Source: Microcoleus vaginatus PCC 9802 (GTDB lineage Bacteria > Cyanobacteriota > Cyanobacteriia > Cyanobacteriales > Microcoleaceae). Taken from it: a stretch of 64,000 nucleotides of DNA. The stretch covers positions 6,027,001-6,091,000 of the forward strand of contig CP031740.1 in NCBI GenBank assembly GCA_022701275.1, written 5' to 3'. Below, in pieces: positions 1 to 6,448 of this stretch. How positions within the stretch are numbered: the stretch's first letter is position 1; each line of letters starts with the position of its first letter. The position numbers were made by a program, and so were the translations under genes. The notes below the pieces were generated by a model, which saw only the letters and a list, made by a program, of their open reading frames with translations, was not told the DNA's origin and did no database searches.

Positions 1-359
1 AAAGCATCGAACATTAGGGAGTTTGTGCCGATCAGGATTCCTAAACTGATGCCGAGAACTGCTGCCAAAGTAAAGCCGATCGCCACCCGCTGCAAGCTAG
101 CCAAAATTTGCCAGAACAAGCCTTTGTCTGTACCGCCGTTGTCGAAGAAAGGATTGATAATCAGATTCCAGCTTTCTTGGACAGCTTTGATTGGCCCTGG
201 CAAGCTGGACTCTGGACTGTTGCAGAGGATTTGCCAGATTATGAGCAGAACTGTAATTGCTACCAGCGGGCGGATGATTTTCCGGCGGTTTTTTTGAACC
301 TGATCCAGAACGAAATTTACTGGATTTTTGCTTTTAGTAACAGCGAGGTTTGTTGCCAT
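1..359 (-). CDS. nrtB: Nitrate ABC transporter permease NrtB (N-terminal part, cut by window edge)
   Basis: The reverse strand from the ATG at 359 encodes about 119 residues that continue past the left edge. A basic N-terminus is followed by a hydrophobic segment (around residues 30-46), a loop containing SLPGP, and a second membrane region ending in LGISLGILIGTN, as in permeases of the nitrate/bicarbonate/taurine ABC family. It lies 166 nt downstream of nrtA on the same strand, the usual nrtA-nrtB order, so it should form the inner-membrane channel for nitrate/nitrite bound by NrtA. No strong ribosome-binding site precedes the ATG. The family assignment rests on this fragment plus gene order. 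Confidence 0.88.
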   Translation of the reverse strand, partial: MATNLAVTKSKNPVNFVLDQVQKNRRKIIRPLVAITVLLIIWQILCNSPESSLPGPIKAVQESWNLIINPFFDNGGTDKGLFWQILASLQRVAIGFTLAAVLGISLGILIGTNSLMFDA

Positions 360-480
360 TTTTGTTTTTGCTGTATTGTGAATAATCGATTATTTGTAGA
401 TACTTTGAACTGAGTTCAGCAGGTTTAATCCGTGGACCGAACCCTCCGTTTCACTGTGTCCAACACCATCAATTTTAGAA

Positions 481-522
481 GTTGGTCAACAGTTGACTGT
501 CAACTGTCCACTGTTGACCAAC
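481..522 (-). terminator. Inverted repeat in the nrtA-nrtB gap (hairpin)
   Basis: A perfect 12-bp inverted repeat (GTTGGTCAACAG at 481-492, its complement at 511-522) sits directly after the nrtA stop codon, with a second small TTGAC/GTCAA symmetry inside the loop. There is no U-run in the minus-strand direction. It could be an attenuator or a 3'-end stabiliser that lets nrtA (binding protein) be made in excess over the permease. This is inference from position and symmetry only. Confidence 0.45.
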
Positions 523-525
523 TAA

Positions 526-1848
526 TTATGCTTTTTTGATTGCCAGACCCTTCAGATATTCTTCGGGTTTTTCTGGGTCAAACTTCACGCCGTCAAAGAA
601 GGTTTCGACACCGCGAGAAGTGGTAGTAGGAATTTGGGCTGCGGGAACGCCAAGTGCTGTCGCTGCTGCTTTCCAAATATCTTCGCGATTAACTTTATCA
701 ATTGTGGCTTTGATGTCGGTAGTTGCCGGGATATAACCCCAACGAATATTTTCAGCTAAGAACCAAGCATCGTGACTCTTGTAGGGATAAGAAGCATTGT
801 CCGCCCAGAATTTCATCGCCACTGGGCTGGCGGCTTCTATGCGGCCAGTACCGTAGTCAATTTGTCCTTTCATGCGACCAATAATGTCTGCTGCTGGCAC
901 TTTCAACCACTTATCTTGAGAGATGATTTGAGACATCTCATCGTGATTTTCTGGCTTGTCGCACCACTGCTGGGCTTCCAGTACGGCCATTGTAATTGCT
1001 TTAGCAGCTTTGGGGTTTTTCTCAACCCAATCTCCTCTTAAAGCTAAAGCTTTTTCTGGGTGGTCTTTCCAAAGTTCTCCGGTTAATAAGGCGGTGTATC
1101 CTACCTTTTGAGTAACTAGCTGAGCATGCCAAGGTTCGCCTACGCAAAAGGCTTCCATGCTGCCAGATTTCATGTTCGCTACCATTTGGGGCGGCGGTAT
1201 GGGAATCACGGAAACATCTGTATCTGGATTAATACCGCCGGCTGCTAGCCAGTAGCGCATCCACAAGTCGTGGGTGCCGCCGGGAAAAGTCATAGCAACA
1301 GGAACGTTTTGATTGCCAAAAGCTGCTTTCAGGGGTGCGCTGTCTGTACCTACTTTTAAATCTAGGTATTTTTTGCTAAGCGAAATTGCCTGACCGTTAG
1401 TATTTAACCGCGCCAGAATGTTCATCGGCACTGGCTGATTGCCTTTGGTAATAGTGCCTAATGTCATGTGGTAAGGCATCGGGGATAAAATGTGGGCCCC
1501 GTCAATGCCGCCTTTGTCGGAACCGAGTTCTAAGTTGTCGCGAGTAACTGGCCAAGATGCTTGTTTGGTAACTTGTACGTCTTTCATGCCGTACTTGGCA
1601 AATAACCCTTTTTCTTGGGCGATGATTAAGGGTGCTGAGTCGGTGAGGGCGATGAATCCGAGTTTGGCTGCGGTAACTTCTGGGGCGTCGGCGGGGTTGA
1701 TGTTGACTGCTGGGGCGGCGCTGGGTGAGGCGCCGCTGGGAGTTGCGCTAGATGTGGTGGGACCGGAACTGCAACCGTGGGCTAGGAGGGTGCCGGCTGC
1801 TGTTGCTCCGGCGGTGATGATGAATTTTCTTCTCGAAAGGTTGCTCAT
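526..1848 (-). CDS. nrtA: Nitrate/nitrite ABC transporter substrate-binding lipoprotein NrtA
   Basis: A 440-residue protein, the usual NrtA size. The N-terminus MSNLSRRKF with a hydrophobic stretch ending in AHGCSS combines a twin-arginine-like signal and a lipobox, so it is probably exported and lipid-anchored. The mature part resembles the NrtA/SsuA-like binding-protein family: KLGFIALTDSAPLIIAQEKGLF at the start, an HDLWMRYWLAAGGINPDTDV segment, and a VGEPWHAQLV segment typical of NrtA/CmpA. An upstream in-frame ATG at 1929 would put 27 hydrophilic residues before the signal sequence, so the start at 1848 is preferred. It lies 90 nt downstream of nirA and upstream of nrtB, giving nirA-nrtA-nrtB. 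Role: periplasmic capture of nitrate and nitrite. Confidence 0.93.
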   Translation of the reverse strand: MSNLSRRKFIITAGATAAGTLLAHGCSSGPTTSSATPSGASPSAAPAVNINPADAPEVTAAKLGFIALTDSAPLIIAQEKGLFAKYGMKDVQVTKQASWPVTRDNLELGSDKGGIDGAHILSPMPYHMTLGTITKGNQPVPMNILARLNTNGQAISLSKKYLDLKVGTDSAPLKAAFGNQNVPVAMTFPGGTHDLWMRYWLAAGGINPDTDVSVIPIPPPQMVANMKSGSMEAFCVGEPWHAQLVTQKVGYTALLTGELWKDHPEKALALRGDWVEKNPKAAKAITMAVLEAQQWCDKPENHDEMSQIISQDKWLKVPAADIIGRMKGQIDYGTGRIEAASPVAMKFWADNASYPYKSHDAWFLAENIRWGYIPATTDIKATIDKVNREDIWKAAATALGVPAAQIPTTTSRGVETFFDGVKFDPEKPEEYLKGLAIKKA

Positions 1849-1938
1849 TTGTCTTGAATTGTTGTTGTACTTGAGATGGTGGAAATGTGAGATGTGAGAT
1901 TGATTCGCGACCTTCGCATCGCATCTCACATTATGAGA

Positions 1939-3825
1939 TTAGGCGTCGATCGTCACTTTGCCGATCGCCCGCGCGCTGCAAGTTAAAATGAACCCTGATT
2001 CTAAGCCGGCGGCCGCTTCGGGGTGGCTGTCGTAGGCGGCAATATTACCTTCTAGGAGTTTCTGCTTGCAAGTGCCACAAACTCCCTTTCGGCAATCGCT
2101 GTCAAGTTCGACCCCGGCCCGTTCGGCAACGTCGAGAATGTACTCATCTTCGCTGCAAGCAACTTCTTTGCCCGATCGAGCGAAAATGACAGTAGATGTC
2201 TGAGGTTTGGGAGCCTGGGCTGCCTTTTCGCCCTCCTCAACCGTCAATTCCAGTTGCCGGTGCAGCACAGCTACATCCCCTGTAATCTCTTTGGGAACTG
2301 CCCCAAACTGCTCGACTAACAGTTGATGCAGCAGCGGTTTGAGGTCTTCGCAAGGGATGCCTTTTTGGACGCAAGCACCCAAATGAGCCTCTTTGCCAAC
2401 TGTGCCTCCCATGTAAATGTCTACACCTTCGAGGGTTTTCCCGTTCTTGCGAACTTTTGTTCCCATCAAACCGATGTCTGCTACTTGGGGTTGACCGCAG
2501 GAATTGGGGCAACCCGTCCAGTGAATTCTCACAGGTTTGGGAAGTGAAAGTTCGACATCAAGTTCCTCAATCATTGCCACAGCGCGACTTTTGGTTTCGA
2601 TGAGGGCGAAGTTGCAAAACTTGGCGCCGGTGCAGGAAACCAAGGCTCGCATCAGGGGTGCGGGCTCGATGGAAAAACGCTGCAACAGCGGTTCTTTGAC
2701 CAGTGATTCAATCCGCGAGTCGGGAACGTTGGGAATAATCACGTTTTCTTCCACAGTGAGCCTGAGCTCGCCGCTGCCGTAAACCTCGGCGATTCTGGCT
2801 AAATCGAATAAATCCGATGCCAGCAGCCGTCCGACGGGAACGTGCAGCCCTACATAGTTGAGCCCTGATTGTTTTTGGGGGTAGATGCCGATGTGGTCGC
2901 GTTTGTCCCAGGTGATTTCATCTTTGAGGGCGGCGGCGGGCAAAGTGCGACCTAATTCTTGTTCGACTTCGGCTCGGAATTGTTCGATTCCGAGTTCGTC
3001 AATCAGCCACATCAGCCGCGATTTTTGGCGGTTTGCTCTCGGGCCTCGATCGCGAAACACAGTTAAAATTGCTTTGCACAAATCTACAACGTCGCTGGGA
3101 CTTGCCCATGCGTTGAGAGGAATTGCAGCTTCGCAGCGTTTGGCAGAGAAGAAGCCGCCGACTAAAACGTTAAAGCCGATGTTGCCGTCTTTGTAAGCGG
3201 GTACAAAGGCGATGTCGTTGATTTCTGCGTGGACTGAGTTGTCGCGGCAGCCTGCGATCGCAATATTAAACTTTCTCGGCAAATTTGAAAACGCGGGGTT
3301 GCCTTCGCCGCTGTTGGTAATCATGTCTTGGACTTGGTTCGCCAGTTCCCGCGTATCAATCAGTTCGTCGGCGTCCAGGCCCGCGACTGGGGAACCGGTG
3401 ATGTTGCGTACATTGTCCATGCCAGACTGGATGCTGGTCATGCCCGCTTCTTTGAGGCGGCGGAAGATGTCGGGTACGTCTTCGATGCGAATTCCGCGCA
3501 ATTGCAGGTTTTGTCTGGTGGTGATGTCGGCGCTGCCGTCCTCGCCGTAGCGTTGGACGATTTCTGCTAGCGTTCTGGTTTGATTGCTAGTAATGATGCC
3601 GTTGGGCAAGCGCAGCCGCATCATGAATTTGCCGGGAGTTACTGGCCGAAAGAAGATGCCGAGCCATTTGAGGCGGTGCTCGCGATCTGTTTCGTTCATG
3701 GCTTCCCAGCCGATTGCGGCGAAGTGGTCGAGTTCGCCTTTTAATGCTAAGCCATCTTTTTCGGCTTTGAGTTTTTCAAACTTGTTCAGGCTCGCTTGGG
3801 CTTTGGGTTCTATTGTTTGGGTCAT
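1939..3825 (-). CDS. nirA: Ferredoxin-nitrite reductase with C-terminal 2Fe-2S ferredoxin domain
   Basis: About 628 residues. Residues 1-520 are a siroheme/4Fe-4S nitrite reductase. The cluster-siroheme ligands are Cys398, Cys404, Cys439 and Cys443 (CTGAKFC ... TGCPNSC), with the 6/35/4 spacing of plant and cyanobacterial enzymes. The last ~85 residues form a plant-type ferredoxin (CRKGVCGTC, then a distal LTC), a fusion known in some filamentous cyanobacteria. The enzyme reduces nitrite to ammonium with six electrons; the appended ferredoxin presumably delivers electrons internally. Start choice: an in-frame ATG exists at 3873, but the proximal NtcA-type promoter predicts transcription from about 3887, leaving only ~14 nt of leader. 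The ATG at 3825 has a GAGGG ribosome-binding site 7 nt upstream, so it is preferred. First gene of nirA-nrtA-nrtB. Confidence 0.93.
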   Translation of the reverse strand: MTQTIEPKAQASLNKFEKLKAEKDGLALKGELDHFAAIGWEAMNETDREHRLKWLGIFFRPVTPGKFMMRLRLPNGIITSNQTRTLAEIVQRYGEDGSADITTRQNLQLRGIRIEDVPDIFRRLKEAGMTSIQSGMDNVRNITGSPVAGLDADELIDTRELANQVQDMITNSGEGNPAFSNLPRKFNIAIAGCRDNSVHAEINDIAFVPAYKDGNIGFNVLVGGFFSAKRCEAAIPLNAWASPSDVVDLCKAILTVFRDRGPRANRQKSRLMWLIDELGIEQFRAEVEQELGRTLPAAALKDEITWDKRDHIGIYPQKQSGLNYVGLHVPVGRLLASDLFDLARIAEVYGSGELRLTVEENVIIPNVPDSRIESLVKEPLLQRFSIEPAPLMRALVSCTGAKFCNFALIETKSRAVAMIEELDVELSLPKPVRIHWTGCPNSCGQPQVADIGLMGTKVRKNGKTLEGVDIYMGGTVGKEAHLGACVQKGIPCEDLKPLLHQLLVEQFGAVPKEITGDVAVLHRQLELTVEEGEKAAQAPKPQTSTVIFARSGKEVACSEDEYILDVAERAGVELDSDCRKGVCGTCKQKLLEGNIAAYDSHPEAAAGLESGFILTCSARAIGKVTIDA

Positions 3826-3893
3826 CGGTTTACCCTCGCTGCTGGCTTGTGGGGAGGTATTGACTTGGAGCATAAAGTGTGTGTTTCCTGCTA

Positions 3894-3935
3894 ACCTTAG
3901 TGACTGTATGAATTTAAAACTGTATATTTAGTTAC
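3894..3935 (-). promoter_or_regulatory. Proximal NtcA-activated promoter of nirA
   Basis: On the minus strand there is a perfect GTA-N8-TAC site (3922-3935), followed after exactly 22 bp by TAAGGT (3894-3899), which fits the TAN3T -10 box. This is the canonical class II NtcA-activated promoter architecture. Predicted transcription starts near 3887, giving a ~60-nt leader to the ATG at 3825. Confidence 0.8.
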
Positions 3936-4084
3936 TAGATCGAATTTCTTTTAAGCATGGTTGGTCTTCTGTAAACTTTAGTTTGACTGGGCGCTGGCTC
4001 GAACGTCGCCAAACTATTTATGGTTATAGTTGCTACCGATGATTGGGTCGATCGCTGCGTTTCGATGCACCTTGGTTATGAGCT

Positions 4085-4126
4085 AATGTAAAGCCCACGA
4101 TTGTAAATATTCGTAGCTATTTTTAC
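4085..4126 (-). promoter_or_regulatory. Distal NtcA-activated promoter of nirA
   Basis: A second perfect GTA-N8-TAC (4113-4126) is followed on the minus strand by TACATT (4085-4090) after exactly 22 bp, again matching GTAN8TAC-N22-TAN3T. No TAN3T at the right spacing was found on the plus strand, so the site points at nirA and not at the divergent gene. It lies 191 bp upstream of the proximal site. Confidence 0.7.
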
Positions 4127-4435
4127 AAAATATTGAGTTTTATGAATATTTCGCATAAGGGCGATGCGTTTTATACATGGGAAATGGGTAAAGACGCCCA
4201 CAAAACCGAAAAATCTCTCTAAATATTTAGATTTAGGAGGAAAGAGGGGGAAATTGGAATATCTAAGATTAATTCTGTGACTGCGATCGCAGACTTAAAA
4301 CGAGCTCGTCACACAATTACAACGGTCGCTGTCACACAGTTTGCCTCAAAACATCACCTTGTGTGCTATGCGAGCGTCACTATTAATTTTCGGAGAACGA
4401 GAGATGATATAAGTATCGAATTCAGGGAACATCTC

Positions 4436-4651
4436 ATGTTTTTAGTTCAACTTATCCCCGGCGCTATTTCCGAAATGGTTGCCTCTGTTGCGGAGACGGG
4501 TTGTTTGACTTTAGCCGATCGCTACGGCTTGATGGCCGCTGTTTTGGACGACTCTCTCGACGATGAATACAGACATTCGATCAACCGCCTGCTGCGTTCT
4601 GTGATTAAGGGAAGAGTCAAGATAGTCAACGAACTGTCGGCGATATATTAA
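4436..4651 (+). CDS. Conserved small cyanobacterial protein, function unknown
   Basis: A 71-residue protein starting MFLVQLIPGAISEM, with a TLADRYGLMAAVLDDSLDDEYRHSINRLLRS core and ending NELSAIY. It appears all-helical and has no signal peptide or membrane segment. The ATG at 4436 has AGGGA 7 nt upstream; a longer frame from 4277 exists, but its first 53 residues look non-coding and lack a ribosome-binding site. It is divergent from nirA. I recognise the style of the sequence as a conserved cyanobacterial hypothetical but know no function. Confidence 0.7.
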   Translation: MFLVQLIPGAISEMVASVAETGCLTLADRYGLMAAVLDDSLDDEYRHSINRLLRSVIKGRVKIVNELSAIY

Positions 4652-5464
4652 TAGCATTTAAAAATTTGATTGATTTATGCAGCCCTGCAAGTGCAGAAAC
4701 CACCCGCCCATTTAGAAGGAACCCACGATGCCTGCAGCGGATGTAGGGCCGGAAGTTTCTTGGGTGTTCTAAAAACTTGCGATCGCTCTTGCCGTATGAT
4801 TTTTTTTGATTATCCAATTCTCGCTTTGTGGGCCACTTACAAAAAAAGTGGTGATTCACAGTTTTGACGCTCAATTGAGAGCCTGTTGGGTGGAACGCTT
4901 ATGGTAAAATTAGTAAAATTGTGGGCTATCGGCATTTAAGGAGTTTGAGGAATGAAGTCATCCCAACCAACGTAATTATAATTATTCAACAGCGCTGGAA
5001 AGGAAAGACAATTTATGAAAATCATTAATCAAACAATCGAATTATTAATAGAATCCGGCATAGGCATCTACAACATCACGCCTATTTTTGTCAAAATTCA
5101 TTGGTAATTGATAAAAAATCAATTAAGTCGAGTGGCCCGAAAGAACAATAATATCTTGTAGGGGCCGGTCAAGCCTGGATATTGACTCGCAGACAGTTTA
5201 TTGCTGCACTCAACCGCCTAAACCCGGTAGTTGGTTTATTTGCACCTATACAAGACTTATGCAGCCATACTTTATACTGTGCCTGCATAAATCCTATATT
5301 TAGTCACTGCCATTGGTTAGTTTTTTTAACCAATATACTTGATATAATGCGATCGCCCGACCAAAATTTTAATATTTTCAGCCGGAATATATGATTGACT
5401 GAAAATTAAAAACAGTCGAGCAAGCAGACTTGACAATTTAAAAATGATTCCCAGGGAGCATTTT
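4652..5464. other. Intergenic stretch, mostly featureless
   Basis: About 810 AT-rich bases with no convincing gene. One very short frame at 5015-5107 (30 codons, MKIINQTIEL...) has an AGGAAAG ribosome-binding-like sequence 7-10 nt upstream, but nothing else supports it. No tRNA or strong terminator was seen. The far right should contain the promoter of the PEP-CTERM gene. Confidence 0.5.
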
Positions 5465-6352
5465 ATGAATTCCATTGGTAAAAACAGCATCCACTGGACT
5501 TACCCAGTGGCTCTTTTATTTGCAATAATCGCACTACAGCAACAAAAAGCTACAGCAGCAACGCTATCGAACGGCTGGAATTATGCGATCGATTCCTTCA
5601 ACGACGGCGTGACAGGGCCCCAAATCGGCGGCGGGGAATTTGAATTTTACGGCATCGCCATCAAAGAAACATCAGATACAGCTTTCATCGCCATCAACTC
5701 CAATCTAAGTTTAGCAGGATATGCCGACCCACTAGCTCAAAGAGGCAACATCAACTACGGCGATTTATTCTTCAATTTTTCCGGTCAAAACTTCAATACA
5801 GCTAACGCAAACGGCAGCTTGTTTGGTATCCGCTTTGCCGCCGAAAATGACTCCGGCGTGGCGACAACAGGCGCTTACAGAAATGTTACAGCGAAAAACG
5901 TCACCCAAACTAACTCTGGCTTTAGCAATTTAAATCAATTCAATACGGTAGTGGCATCTCAAGGCGGAACCCCATCAATGGGCGATTTAGCTGCCACAGA
6001 CCCCTATTTTCAACAAACAGGAAACTCGACTATTCTCAACTCAATAGCTACGGGTACAAAAGTAGGAGAAATCAATTTTTTAACGCCAGCAACTTTGAGC
6101 GTCCTCGGTCTTAATTTCGCTCAATTTAATGCAGTAGGTTCTCAAACAATTGGATTCAGTTTTAATAAATCCTCAATGCCTTCGGGGAACTATATTGCTA
6201 ACTTTTTGGCCGAGTGCGCTAACGATGCGATCGCTATTCACGGATCGTTTGAGGCTGTACCCGAACCTTCTACTTGGTTTGGTACGTTACTAGGATTGAG
6301 CTTTTTAGGTATTGGCGTAGCAAAACGCAAAATTAAGCGCAAGATTTCCTAA
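5465..6352 (+). CDS. PEP-CTERM sorted surface/exported protein (XDD3-like)
   Basis: A 295-residue protein with an N-terminal signal peptide (basic MNSIGKN, then hydrophobic VALLFAIIALQQ, cleavage near ATAA). Its C-terminus is a PEP-CTERM signal: VPEPSTW, a hydrophobic helix (GTLLGLSFLGIGVA), then a basic tail KRKIKRK. Such proteins are processed by an exosortase and attached to or released into the envelope/EPS. The body begins NGWNYAIDSFNDG and is Asn/Gly/Ser-rich, resembling the cyanobacterial exosortase-dependent XDD3 type, which I assign only tentatively. The ATG at 5465 is preceded by GGGAG at good spacing and preferred over 5444. No exosortase gene is in the window. Confidence 0.85.
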   Translation: MNSIGKNSIHWTYPVALLFAIIALQQQKATAATLSNGWNYAIDSFNDGVTGPQIGGGEFEFYGIAIKETSDTAFIAINSNLSLAGYADPLAQRGNINYGDLFFNFSGQNFNTANANGSLFGIRFAAENDSGVATTGAYRNVTAKNVTQTNSGFSNLNQFNTVVASQGGTPSMGDLAATDPYFQQTGNSTILNSIATGTKVGEINFLTPATLSVLGLNFAQFNAVGSQTIGFSFNKSSMPSGNYIANFLAECANDAIAIHGSFEAVPEPSTWFGTLLGLSFLGIGVAKRKIKRKIS

Positions 6353-6361
6353 TTTAGGTAG

Positions 6362-6402
6362 GGTGTGCATTAAGTACCTTACGAATAGCTGTTATGCACA
6401 CC
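6362..6402. terminator. Hairpin between convergent genes
   Basis: A perfect 9-bp inverted repeat (GGTGTGCAT at 6362-6370, complement at 6394-6402) lies between the PEP-CTERM gene and the convergent peptidase gene. The word CCTTACGAATAG also occurs twice here. No U-run follows, so this is only a possible transcript end or a remnant of a dispersed repeat. Confidence 0.35.
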
Positions 6403-6448
6403 TTACGAATAGGCGTAGTGCCTCACAAATTGCAAACAGTAGAGTAGA

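Noticed and set aside
4113-4126. Distal NtcA site as regulator of the divergent 71-aa gene
   Set aside because: No TAN3T box at the correct distance on the plus strand; the minus-strand box fits exactly.
4277-4435. 53-residue N-terminal extension of the small conserved protein
   Set aside because: Upstream part has no ribosome-binding site and looks like promoter DNA; the ATG at 4436 has AGGGA.
5182-5394. 70-codon plus-strand frame
   Set aside because: Non-ATG-like context, low-complexity composition and no recognisable motif.
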